Assembly: GCA_028277395.1 (NCBI GenBank)
Contig: JANQGJ010000021.1
Location: forward strand, 1-64,000
DNA length: 64,000 nucleotides
Reading direction: 5' to 3'
Source of the DNA: Bacteroidales bacterium
GTDB taxonomy: Bacteria; Bacteroidota; Bacteroidia; Bacteroidales; F082
Shown: positions 9,475 through 17,899 of the stretch, one piece after another
Layout: each line of letters starts with the position of its first letter
How positions within the stretch are numbered: the stretch's first letter is position 1
Notes under the pieces: generated by a model
Told to the model about the DNA's origin: nothing
The model's database searches: none
What the model saw: only the letters and a program-made list of their open reading frames with translations
Translations under genes and position numbers: made by a program

Positions 9475-9996
9475 AATTCCGTTTTTTAAGTTTATAATGA
9501 ATTCTTCCATTTTGAAATCTGATGACTTCATAAACTATCCGATCGAATTGCAGTTCATATAACATTGAGTATTATTTGTCAAAAACGCTGCATATTTTCA
9601 GATTTTTAATGTCTTTTTTTTCTGAGAAAGTTCCAGGGTTATCTATGAAATAGTATAGAATATTCAGAAACAACAATTTATATGGTGTATATTTGATTCA
9701 CCAAAGCATATCAAAGGAAACCCGACATAATAAAAAAACGATCAAATAAATATAATTATAATGGTTACAATGCTAATTACTATGATAAAACACGATCATT
9801 GAAGCAATATCCGACCAGTTTCTATACCTGATTTGTCTCACATCAAACCTGATCAAGCGAACTCATTGTTTACCCGGTTTATATGTGTTCGTAATTACCG
9901 ACAGCACTCATTTCAGCACCACCCCTACCCTTTACTTTGCGCAACCTTTTTATTATATTTGCAGTCTGACTTCTATAACGATTAAAGAATATTGCT
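9475..9996. other. Intergenic region between divergent genes
   Basis: About 520 bases separate the divergently transcribed T9SS protein and small lipoprotein genes. It should carry both promoters. A TATATTTG sequence at 9954-9961 matches the Bacteroidota -7 consensus TAnnTTTG for the rightward gene, but no TTTG stands at the usual distance upstream. No coding frame was recognised. Confidence 0.4.
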
Positions 9997-10542
9997 ATGA
10001 AAAATCTTACCAAACTTGCAATGGCATTGCTGTTTACAAGTGTTATTTTTACCGGATGTAAAGAAGCCGAGGAATTGCTATATGTTAATTTTTCAGCCGA
10101 TTATACTACTGAAATTGATATTAACGTTCCTGCTGCCGAAGGGAAAACAAGTATAGACGGAACTTTCTCTGAAAGTGAAACCATTGACCCTACTACCAAC
10201 TCTGATTACCTGAAATACATTGACAATATTAAGGAAGTTGACATACAGGAGGTGAGCGGAGAAGTTCTTGAGATAAGTAAAAATGTATTGCTTCAAACAG
10301 GTACAATTAAAATAGCAAGTAATGATTACAGCGCCACCTGGCAATTTAACAATGTGGCCATTGAACAGGGAACTGTTCTTACTCTGGATAATAACCAGGG
10401 ACAATGGGACCAGGTTGGCAATATTATGCTTGGCAAAATACCTTTTACTGTTTCCATTGACGGACAAACTGATGAAGATGATGTTGAGTTTGTAATTTTG
10501 CTTACCCTTGAGTCGGATGTTACAGCCAGCCCACTGAATTAA
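9997..10542 (+). CDS. Small lipoprotein of unknown function
   Basis: The 181-residue product has a lipoprotein signal peptide ending in TGC (Cys21) followed by KEAEE. The mature part is acidic and strand-rich with no recognised domain. It contains segments such as LLYVNFSADYTTEIDINVP and a late NIMLGKIPFTVSIDGQ strand pair. It is transcribed alone: a TAnnTTTG -7 box lies at 9954-9961 and a strong terminator follows at 10563-10599. It is probably an envelope protein. Confidence 0.6.
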   Translation: MKNLTKLAMALLFTSVIFTGCKEAEELLYVNFSADYTTEIDINVPAAEGKTSIDGTFSESETIDPTTNSDYLKYIDNIKEVDIQEVSGEVLEISKNVLLQTGTIKIASNDYSATWQFNNVAIEQGTVLTLDNNQGQWDQVGNIMLGKIPFTVSIDGQTDEDDVEFVILLTLESDVTASPLN

Positions 10543-10562
10543 ATTTAATAATAAGTGATACT

Positions 10563-10599
10563 AAAGCCGGTTTTTATCTTTATATGCGCCGGCTTTTTT
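10563..10599 (+). terminator. Rho-independent terminator after the small lipoprotein gene
   Basis: AAAGCCGG at 10563-10570 pairs perfectly with CCGGCTTT at 10589-10596, and the stem runs straight into a T-run. It ends transcription of the lipoprotein gene before the DUF4956 promoter. Confidence 0.85.
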
Positions 10600-10621
10600 G
10601 TGTTTTAATGAACTATATCCA

Positions 10622-10652
10622 TTTGGTTGGGATGTCTTTTTTTATAAATTTG
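10622..10652 (+). promoter_or_regulatory. Bacteroidota-type promoter of the DUF4956-VTC pair
   Basis: TTTG at 10622-10625 is followed after 19 bases by TAAATTTG at 10645-10652. This matches the -33 and -7 elements of the Bacteroidota housekeeping promoter. The start codon is 31 bases further on. Confidence 0.7.
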
Positions 10653-10683
10653 CACACTTATTTTCAATCCAATATTTAATATA

Positions 10684-11364
10684 ATGAATGACAGGTGGGG
10701 ATTATTTCAAAAGTTTCTGATAACTCAGGAACAACAGGTATCATTAACTGACTTCCTGATTAACTCATTAGTTATAATTGTACTTGCAATTATTCTTGAA
10801 TATACGTATATCAAAACGGCACGTACAATTTCGAACCGTCGTCAGTTTGCTGGAACTTTTTTACTCATAGCCTTCACCACCATGTTGATTATTTCCATTG
10901 TAAAAACATCTCTGGCTTTGTCGTTAGGATTGGTTGGTGCATTGTCGATCGTAAGATTCAGGGCAGCAATTAAAGAACCGGAAGAACTGGCTTACATATT
11001 TTTTGCCATTGCGCTTGGGCTTGGATTAGGAGCTAATCATACTATCGTAGTACTGGAAGCATTTGCCATTGCTATGGTGATTTTATGGGTGAGATTTTTC
11101 ATAACCGGAAAAAGTACCCGTCAGAATTTATACCTTAACCTTTCATCCAAATCAGGTAAAATTAACCTGAACCAAGTAACAACAATTGTTAAGGATGTTT
11201 TTGGCAAATATCATCTCAAAAGATATGATGAAAACGACCAGATCATTGAAGCTTCATTTATGGTTGACTCTCCCAAACCTGAAAAACTACAGGATTTCAC
11301 TGAAAATATAGCAAAACTTGGTGATGATGTAAGGGTATCATTCGTTGAAAGTAAGTCGTTTTAA
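10684..11364 (+). CDS. DUF4956 domain membrane protein
   Basis: The 226-residue product has about four hydrophobic helices in its first 140 residues. These include ALSLGLVGALSIVRFRAAIK followed by EPEELAYIFFAIALGLGLGA, the signature segment of the DUF4956 family. A soluble C-terminal domain of about 80 residues follows. DUF4956 genes commonly neighbour VTC-type polyphosphate polymerase genes, as here (28-bp gap, same strand), so the pair may form a membrane complex that makes or moves a phosphate polymer. That role is inferred from context. A consensus promoter lies at 10622-10652. Confidence 0.8.
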   Translation: MNDRWGLFQKFLITQEQQVSLTDFLINSLVIIVLAIILEYTYIKTARTISNRRQFAGTFLLIAFTTMLIISIVKTSLALSLGLVGALSIVRFRAAIKEPEELAYIFFAIALGLGLGANHTIVVLEAFAIAMVILWVRFFITGKSTRQNLYLNLSSKSGKINLNQVTTIVKDVFGKYHLKRYDENDQIIEASFMVDSPKPEKLQDFTENIAKLGDDVRVSFVESKSF

Positions 11365-11392
11365 CTAAGTTTCGATCACAAAATCTTCTGAC

Positions 11393-12097
11393 ATGCATTT
11401 TCCTCCTTTTAACTTTGAAAAAAGCCGTTTTGAGAGGAAGTTTGTAGTTCAGGATATGCATTATCCAGTGGTTATTCAGCATGTTAGGAACAACAGAGCT
11501 GCATTTTCAGGGCTTTATCATCCAAGATATATAAACAATATTTACTTCGATACCAACGACATGGATTTCTTTACAGACAATGTTTCAGGAAAAGGAAGCC
11601 GAAAGAAAGTAAGGATCAGGTGGTACGGAAATTTATTCGGACATGTATCGAAGCCCGTTCTTGAGTTTAAAATGCGGGAAGGAATGGTCGGAAATAAGGT
11701 TTCATTCCCCATGGCTCCATTTAATGTTGACACGAATTTTAACGGAGACTATATGCAGGATATCATCAGGTCATCGAATTTACCTGATTGGGTTAACTCC
11801 ATTTTGCTTATGTTGCGACCTGCATTATTAAACCGGTATCACAGACGGTATTTCATCAGCTTCAACAAAAAGTTCAGATTAACAGTTGATGATAAACTAT
11901 CATATTATGGCATAAGTTATGGATTAAACAGGTTCATGGAAAAATACACCAGTGAGGATACAATTGTAGAGCTTAAATACGATCAGCAATATGATGGTAA
12001 GGAGTCTGCATATGTAACTAACAATTTACCTTTCAGGTTATCCAAAAGTTCCAAATATGTAAATGGATTTGAACTACTGCACCCATCTGTTACGTAG
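11393..12097 (+). CDS. VTC domain protein, putative polyphosphate polymerase
   Basis: The 234-residue product fits the VTC (vacuolar transporter chaperone) catalytic domain, a triphosphate-tunnel fold that makes polyphosphate from ATP in yeast Vtc4. Tunnel-lining features visible are FERKFVV near the start, YFDTNDMDFFTDNVSGKGSR, then KVRIRWYG and PVLEFKMREG with alternating basic and acidic residues. The domain occupies the entire protein. No SPX domain or membrane segment is present, so membrane attachment would come from the adjacent DUF4956 protein. It converges on murF-alr with an 8-base gap and no visible terminator. Confidence 0.82.
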   Translation: MHFPPFNFEKSRFERKFVVQDMHYPVVIQHVRNNRAAFSGLYHPRYINNIYFDTNDMDFFTDNVSGKGSRKKVRIRWYGNLFGHVSKPVLEFKMREGMVGNKVSFPMAPFNVDTNFNGDYMQDIIRSSNLPDWVNSILLMLRPALLNRYHRRYFISFNKKFRLTVDDKLSYYGISYGLNRFMEKYTSEDTIVELKYDQQYDGKESAYVTNNLPFRLSKSSKYVNGFELLHPSVT

Positions 12098-12105
12098 CTA
12101 AATTA

Positions 12106-14589
12106 TTAATCGTGAAAATAAATTCGTTTTACCCTTCTTGATATGCGGCTTAATATCTCATAAGGTATCGTATCTGATGATTGTGCGAGTTCTTTTATAG
12201 AATGACTATTGCTGAAAATAATTACATCATCATTTTCTTTTGCTTCTATTCCCGTAAGGTCAACCATACACATATCCATACATATATCACCAATTATTTT
12301 TGCAGGTTTACCATCAATAAACAACCTGGCATTTCCATTACCAAGTGCCCGTAACATTCCATCTGCATAACCTATTGATACTACACCTATAATTGTATCT
12401 TTCTTTGCAATCCAGCTCCTGTTATAACCAACACTTTGTCCCTTCTTTACAACTTTTATCTGGCTTAGAATCGACCTAAGGCTAAGTACAGATTTTAATC
12501 CGGGCATATTATCTGTTAATCCGTATAATCCAATTCCGATCCTCACCATGTCCATGTGGCTTTGGGGAAACCTGGCAATAGCCGCCGAATTAGCAATATG
12601 AAATATTATATCATGATCAAAGTACTCTTCAAATTGTGTCCTGGTTCGGTTCAGTTTACTAATCTGCTCATCTGTAAATTCATCAAATGATGAATTATCA
12701 CTTGAAACAAGATGAGAGAAAACCGACTGCACATAAATAAAGCGGTTAGATTTCAATCTCTTTACTAATACGGGAATATCAGCGGGTACAAACCCAAGTC
12801 TGTTCATACCTGTATCAACTTTAACATGAATTTTAACTGGTTTATTCTGAGGCAGAGCAGTTCTTTTTATCGTTTCTTCCAACAACTCCAGAGTTCTAAA
12901 ACTAAATATCTCTGGTTCAAGCTGATGGCGGATCATTGTATCAAAAGCCTGCTCTTCAGGGCTCATAACCATAATAGGAATATTTATTCCTGCTTTCCTG
13001 AGTTCAATACCTTCATCAGCATAGGCAACAGCCAGATAGTCAACATTATGGAATTTAAGTACGTTAGCTATTTCAAAACTTCCGGTTCCATAAGAGAATG
13101 CTTTCACCATAGCCATTATCTTTGTAGCCGGCTTCAATTTAAGTTTGAACTCATTTAGGTTTTCAACAAGAGCATTCAGGTTTACTTCCAATACGGTTTC
13201 ATGAGCTTTTTGTTGTAATATTCTGCTTAAACGCTCAAATTCAAAAGTTCTGGCGCCTTTGAGAAGTATTGTTTGATTTACAAAATTTGCAAATGAGAAG
13301 TTTTTGATAAAATCATCAGTACTGTTAAAGAACCATGAATCCATTTCAAAATTCTCAGCATGCTTACTGATTGAAGTACCGATACCAATAAACTTATTAA
13401 TACCTTTTTTTGCTACCAGATTAGCAATATCAGTATATAAATCAATGCTATTCTGCCCGCTTTGCATTATATCGGAAAGCACAACCACTTTCTCCCTGTG
13501 TTGATTTTGCTGATCCAAAAAATCCAGAGCTATAGCAAATGAGTTAAAGTCTGAGTTATACGCGTCGTTAATTATGGTACAATTGTTAACTCCTTCTTTT
13601 AATTCAAGTCGCATCGCAACAGGTAACAATCCTGCCATCCCGTTTTTTATATAATCATTTTCGTATCCCAGATACAGCATGGTAGCCCAGCAATGGATAG
13701 CGTTTTCAACCGATGCATCATCAACAAATGGTATGACAATATCTATTACTGTGTTATTATAAGAAGCTACTATACGGGTACTATTTTCTTTTGTGTCAAC
13801 ACCGGTTATCCTAAGATCGCTGGTTTCATTCTGTCCCCAGCAGTAAGTTTCAATATTTTCCAGAATACCAGATCTGATAATTGCCCCGTGAACATCTTTA
13901 TGATCAATATTATAGATCAGAGTATTAACTTTCTTAAATAGGTTAAGCTTCTCACCTGTTTTCTGAGCTGTATTAATGAAGTTTTCATCATGTGCCTGAC
14001 CAATATTGGTAAAAATTCCTATATCCGGAACAATTATTGATTGAAGTTTCTGCATTTCTTCAGGTTCAGAAATACCTGCTTCAAAAATTGCAAGCTCATG
14101 TGTTTCATCCATTTGCCAGACAGATAAAGGTACTCCTATCTGAGAATTGTAGCTTTTGGGGCTGCGTACAATTCGTTTATCTCCACAAATTAACTGGTAC
14201 AGCCATTCTTTTACAACAGTTTTCCCATTACTACCGGTAATACCTATTACCGGGATATTAAACTTCTTCCTGTGATATTTTGCAAGTTGCTGTAAAGCAT
14301 CAAGAGTATTCTCAACAACAAAGAATGATGCATCAGGAAAGCTACTTATGAACTCTGCTTCTGTACAAACGACAAAACTTCTGATCCCTTTTCGATACAG
14401 GTCAACAATATACTTATGACCATCATTTTTCCTGGTTTTTAAAGCAAAGAACAATGTGCCTTCAGCAGATATAAGACGCCTGCTGTCAATTAATATATCC
14501 GTTATCTTTATTGTATCAGGATCATGAGATAGCAAGTTTGCATTTAGTATCTCTTTCAGATCAGAACCTGTATAAGCATTATACTTCAT
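12106..14589 (-). CDS. murF-alr: Bifunctional MurF ligase / alanine racemase
   Basis: The 827-residue product fuses two peptidoglycan enzymes. Residues 1 to about 460 form MurF, which adds D-Ala-D-Ala to UDP-MurNAc-tripeptide, with the ATP-binding loop GITGSNGKT at 116-124, NDAYNS at 341-346 and LKGART at 443-448. Residues about 465-827 form alanine racemase, with the PLP-binding lysine (Lys496) in MVKAFSYGTG and a late GYNRSW segment near the catalytic tyrosine. The fusion supplies D-Ala and uses its dipeptide in one chain, and it is a known Bacteroidota arrangement. The start lies 6 bases after pdxA, indicating an operon. Confidence 0.93.
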   Translation of the reverse strand: MKYNAYTGSDLKEILNANLLSHDPDTIKITDILIDSRRLISAEGTLFFALKTRKNDGHKYIVDLYRKGIRSFVVCTEAEFISSFPDASFFVVENTLDALQQLAKYHRKKFNIPVIGITGSNGKTVVKEWLYQLICGDKRIVRSPKSYNSQIGVPLSVWQMDETHELAIFEAGISEPEEMQKLQSIIVPDIGIFTNIGQAHDENFINTAQKTGEKLNLFKKVNTLIYNIDHKDVHGAIIRSGILENIETYCWGQNETSDLRITGVDTKENSTRIVASYNNTVIDIVIPFVDDASVENAIHCWATMLYLGYENDYIKNGMAGLLPVAMRLELKEGVNNCTIINDAYNSDFNSFAIALDFLDQQNQHREKVVVLSDIMQSGQNSIDLYTDIANLVAKKGINKFIGIGTSISKHAENFEMDSWFFNSTDDFIKNFSFANFVNQTILLKGARTFEFERLSRILQQKAHETVLEVNLNALVENLNEFKLKLKPATKIMAMVKAFSYGTGSFEIANVLKFHNVDYLAVAYADEGIELRKAGINIPIMVMSPEEQAFDTMIRHQLEPEIFSFRTLELLEETIKRTALPQNKPVKIHVKVDTGMNRLGFVPADIPVLVKRLKSNRFIYVQSVFSHLVSSDNSSFDEFTDEQISKLNRTRTQFEEYFDHDIIFHIANSAAIARFPQSHMDMVRIGIGLYGLTDNMPGLKSVLSLRSILSQIKVVKKGQSVGYNRSWIAKKDTIIGVVSIGYADGMLRALGNGNARLFIDGKPAKIIGDICMDMCMVDLTGIEAKENDDVIIFSNSHSIKELAQSSDTIPYEILSRISRRVKRIYFHD

Positions 14590-14595
14590 AGTATC

Positions 14596-15714
14596 CTACT
14601 CTTCAACAACATTATTTTCAGCACTGTCGTCACCATTTTTAACATCCTTCAAAAGATTAAATGGAAGTGGGTTTTTATTCATTTCTTTATGCTTCTGGCG
14701 ATTCTTAAATATATCTACAGCCAGATACATTGCACTCCTGAATGATTCGGGTGAAGCCATGTTTTTACCTGCTTTGTCATACGCAGTACCATGTGCAGGA
14801 GAGGTTCGGATTATTGGAAGACCAGCCGTGTAATTTACACCACCGTTAAATGATATTGTTTTAAAAGGTATTAATCCCTGATCATGATACATTGCAAGTA
14901 CTGCATCATACTTAGTAAACTCACCGGCAAAGAAGCCATCAGCGGGAAAAGGTCCAAAAGCAAGTATCCCCTTTTTCTTAACATTTAGTATTGCTGGACG
15001 TATTATATCCTTATCTTCAGCACCTATCTTTCCATTCTCGCCTGCGTGTGGATTTAACCCAAGCACAGCAATTTTAGGTTTTTCAATACCAAAATCAACC
15101 CTTAATGAATTTTCAAGTACATTTATCTTACTCACTATCAAATCCTCATTCAACTCACCAGGAACATCCTTCAATGCAATATGCCCCGTTACCGTTCCTA
15201 CTTTCAATTCATCACTTACCATCAACATCAGGTAATTTTTGGAGCCAAAACTATTGGCAAAAAATTCTGTATGTCCGGGAAATGAAAAGTCATCAGATTG
15301 AATATTTTCCTTGTTGATAGGTGCTGTAACTATAACATTTACTTTGTTACTTTTGAGATCAGTAACAGCCCTTGTTAATGCTATATGTGCATATTTACCG
15401 GCTACAGTATTCGACTTACCGTATTCAATTCTGATCTCTTCCTCATTAAGGTTGATCAGATTAATTTTATTATTCCGAATAGATGCTGCATCTCTAATAG
15501 TGTTAAAGTTAAAGTCATTTAAACCAAGGTTTTTGCGGTTATATGACATAACGCGGGATAATCCGTAAACAACCGGTGTAAAAAATTCAAGAACCCTGCT
15601 GTCTGATAAAGACTTGATAATTACTTCATAACTAACTCCATTGAAATCACCATGAGTAATACCAATTCTTATTTTTCTTTCTTTATCCTGGTTGTTCTTT
15701 TTCTGTGCTTTCAT
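14596..15714 (-). CDS. pdxA: 4-hydroxythreonine-4-phosphate dehydrogenase PdxA
   Basis: The 372-residue product is PdxA of the DXP-dependent vitamin B6 pathway. It oxidises and decarboxylates 4-phosphohydroxy-threonine with NAD(P). The three metal-binding histidines are visible: His148 in FPGHTEFF, His223 in GLNPHAGENG and His277 in MYHDQGLIPFK. GITHGDFNGVSYEV opens the protein and RTSPAHGTAYD lies near the end. Length is slightly above usual because of a charged C-terminal tail. It precedes murF-alr by 6 bases. Alanine racemase uses PLP, which gives a simple metabolic logic for the pair. Confidence 0.93.
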   Translation of the reverse strand: MKAQKKNNQDKERKIRIGITHGDFNGVSYEVIIKSLSDSRVLEFFTPVVYGLSRVMSYNRKNLGLNDFNFNTIRDAASIRNNKINLINLNEEEIRIEYGKSNTVAGKYAHIALTRAVTDLKSNKVNVIVTAPINKENIQSDDFSFPGHTEFFANSFGSKNYLMLMVSDELKVGTVTGHIALKDVPGELNEDLIVSKINVLENSLRVDFGIEKPKIAVLGLNPHAGENGKIGAEDKDIIRPAILNVKKKGILAFGPFPADGFFAGEFTKYDAVLAMYHDQGLIPFKTISFNGGVNYTAGLPIIRTSPAHGTAYDKAGKNMASPESFRSAMYLAVDIFKNRQKHKEMNKNPLPFNLLKDVKNGDDSAENNVVEE

Positions 15715-15975
15715 CTATTAATATCATTTACTGATCAAAAATCTGCAGATATAAGACTACATCAATCTGATAATTTAAGTGTATTGGCTCCTATAGTCTT
15801 CAATTATCGATAAATACAGACATTTGTAATAATTTGAAATAACCATTTATCTACCAAGGAATATAACTTTCAATAAATTAATTCCTTTAGCTGCAAAAAT
15901 AAGCTTTTTTGAAACCTGATTGTGAGGAAATGTAGTTGCCTTTAATAATTAACATAATGTGTCCATTTTTGGATT

Positions 15976-16023
15976 TTTGTAAAGGTTGTTAAAATAATTA
16001 TCACTTTTGCAAAGTAATTATCA
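15976..16023 (+). promoter_or_regulatory. Probable obg promoter with a direct repeat
   Basis: The 327-base gap between pdxA and obg holds no gene. TTTG at 15976-15979 and CACTTTTG at 16002-16009 (one mismatch to TAnnTTTG, 22-base spacer) form a plausible promoter. The 9-mer TAATTATCA occurs twice, at 15995-16003 and 16015-16023, bracketing the -7 element with 20 bases between starts. This could be a two-site operator. The AT-rich background makes chance possible. Confidence 0.35.
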
Positions 16024-16041
16024 TTATTAAATAACCGTACT

Positions 16042-17052
16042 ATGGCTGCATCAAACTTTGTTGATTATGTAAAGATATATTGTCGTTCAGGAAAGGGAGG
16101 AAGCGGATCGGTACATTTCAGAAGGGAAAAGTATATACCAAAAGGTGGCCCTGACGGAGGTGACGGAGGTAAAGGGGGAGATATTATCATGTGTGGCAAC
16201 TCACATATGTGGACATTACTCCATTTAAGATACACAAGGCACTTAAGGGCTGGGAATGGTGAAAACGGAGGAGGACAAAGAAGCACAGGTTCCAGCGGCA
16301 AAGATGTTTTTATTGAGGTACCACTTGGAACTGTTGCCAGAGATCCTGAAAGCAGAGAAATAATTGCAGAAGTTACGGAGCACGATCAACAAATAGTCCT
16401 GTTAAAAGGAGGTCGCGGAGGATTGGGTAATGATCATTTCAAAAACTCAACAAATCAATCACCACAATATGCACAACCCGGGGAAGATGGAATCGACAGT
16501 AGCATAATTTTTGAATTAAAGATATTGGCAGATGTTGGGCTTGTCGGGTTTCCAAATGCAGGTAAATCTACTCTTCTTTCGGTGGTATCAGCAGCGAAAC
16601 CTGAAATAGCTGATTATCCGTTTACTACACTTGTCCCAAATCTTGGAATTGTAGCATATCGCGACCAGCAATCGTTCGTAATGGCAGATATTCCTGGTAT
16701 TATTGAAGGGGCTCATGAGGGAAAAGGACTGGGATTAAGGTTTTTGCGTCACATAGAGAGAAATTCTATTTTGCTTTTTATGGTTCCTGCTGACAGTGAT
16801 GATATAAAGAATGAGTTTAATGTATTGTTAAATGAATTGGCAAAGTATAACAAAGAGCTTCTTGACAAGCAAAGAATTCTTGCCATAACCAAGTCTGATA
16901 TGCTGGATAAGGAATTAGAAGATGAGATAAAAGAAACTCTGCCGAAGAATATTCAATCGGTTTTCATTTCGTCGGTTGCTAATATGGGTTTAGTTAAATT
17001 AAAAGATCTTATCTGGGAAGCAATAATTGCTGATTCTAATCCAGTTGAATAA
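16042..17052 (+). CDS. obgE: Obg family GTPase ObgE/CgtA
   Basis: The 336-residue product is the essential ribosome-associated GTPase Obg, involved in 50S maturation. The glycine-rich N-terminal Obg fold covers about 1-160 (KCRSG-type start, [13 protein letters not shown] at 35-47). The G domain follows, with G1 GFPNAGKST at 169-177, PFTT at 193-196, G3 DIPG at 216-219 and TKSD near 287. No extra C-terminal domain is present, as is usual in this phylum. Its 3' end overlaps the convergent regulator gene by 17 bases. Confidence 0.95.
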   Translation: MAASNFVDYVKIYCRSGKGGSGSVHFRREKYIPKGGPDGGDGGKGGDIIMCGNSHMWTLLHLRYTRHLRAGNGENGGGQRSTGSSGKDVFIEVPLGTVARDPESREIIAEVTEHDQQIVLLKGGRGGLGNDHFKNSTNQSPQYAQPGEDGIDSSIIFELKILADVGLVGFPNAGKSTLLSVVSAAKPEIADYPFTTLVPNLGIVAYRDQQSFVMADIPGIIEGAHEGKGLGLRFLRHIERNSILLFMVPADSDDIKNEFNVLLNELAKYNKELLDKQRILAITKSDMLDKELEDEIKETLPKNIQSVFISSVANMGLVKLKDLIWEAIIADSNPVE

Positions 17053-17692
17053 TATTATTCTTAATTGCAAATTTAACAAGATCAACAGTAGTTTTAAGTC
17101 CTATCTTTTTCATAATATTGTTCTTGTGTGTTTCAACAGTACGAACACTTATAAACAGCTTTTCAGCAATATTTCTGTTTGAATCTCCTTCTGCAAACAG
17201 TTTAAATATCTCCATTTCACGCGCTGAAAGGTCTTTTTGCCGGTTTTCCTTCTCGCTTTTGTTTATATCTTCATCGCTAATATAACTACTTAGCAGGATA
17301 CTGGTTATTGTTTTGGCATAAAATTCATAACCATTTCTTAGTGTGTAAATAGCTTCAATAATTTCTGATCTGTTTGAGTCATTACCCAGATGTCCTTTTG
17401 CTCCGGCTTTTATCATCCTTAGCACCTGCTTTTCATTATGGTACATGGACATAATGAGTAACCTTATTTTTGGATAATGACTTGTAAGGAACCTGACTTC
17501 CTCTTCATTTAAATCATCTTTCTTATGACTGACAGCGAGAACAATGTTAGGTTGAACCTCAGGTATTTGTCCGATAAATGTTGAAAAATCGCTGGCACAA
17601 CTAACAATATCTATATCATCAGCTTCAGCTAATAATGATGTCAATGCATCACAAATAACAGGATATTTATCAATTAGTGAAACTTTAATCAT
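17036..17692 (-). CDS. NarL/LuxR-type regulator with degenerate receiver domain
   Basis: The 218-residue product has a receiver-like domain (about 1-120) and a LuxR-type helix-turn-helix (about 155-214; [20 protein letters not shown] then [20 protein letters not shown]). The receiver lacks the chemistry for phosphorylation. Aligned by eye with NarL, the acceptor Asp is Val54 ([11 protein letters not shown]), the acidic pair is Asp8-Lys9, and the conserved Lys is Asn104 (HLGND). It may bind DNA constitutively or respond to something other than a phosphate. It is divergent from the receiver-PPDK gene, and a 12-bp palindrome lies between them. Its 3' end overlaps obg by 17 bases in opposite orientation. 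Confidence 0.85.
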   Translation of the reverse strand: MIKVSLIDKYPVICDALTSLLAEADDIDIVSCASDFSTFIGQIPEVQPNIVLAVSHKKDDLNEEEVRFLTSHYPKIRLLIMSMYHNEKQVLRMIKAGAKGHLGNDSNRSEIIEAIYTLRNGYEFYAKTITSILLSSYISDEDINKSEKENRQKDLSAREMEIFKLFAEGDSNRNIAEKLFISVRTVETHKNNIMKKIGLKTTVDLVKFAIKNNIIQLD

Positions 17693-17820
17693 CTCATTAA
17701 AAAAGAATCCACAAAAAATAAAAAGCGAAAGTACAAAATGTAAATGACAGGAATATTATAAATTTCGATCTTTGTAGTTCTTTCATTAATAATTGCAAAT
17801 TATTTTACAAATAAAAATAT

Positions 17821-17879
17821 CCGGTTAACCGGGTAACATCTAAATCAGGTCGTTTTTATACATAGTCTGTGTATATTTG
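17821..17879 (+). promoter_or_regulatory. Palindrome and -7 element in the divergent regulator/PPDK intergenic
   Basis: CCGGTTAACCGG at 17821-17832 is a perfect 12-bp palindrome. TATATTTG at 17872-17879 matches the TAnnTTTG -7 element for the rightward gene, whose ATG is at 17900. The palindrome is centred about 50 bases upstream of the -7 box, where an activator could bind. The -33 position has no clear TTTG, consistent with a promoter needing an activator. Confidence 0.45.
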
Positions 17880-17899
17880 CTTTAAAAACTAAATAATAG

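Noticed and set aside
9475-9531. Longer N-terminus of the T9SS paralogue
   Set aside because: The extension places 19 residues before a good signal peptide, so the internal ATG at 9474 is preferred.
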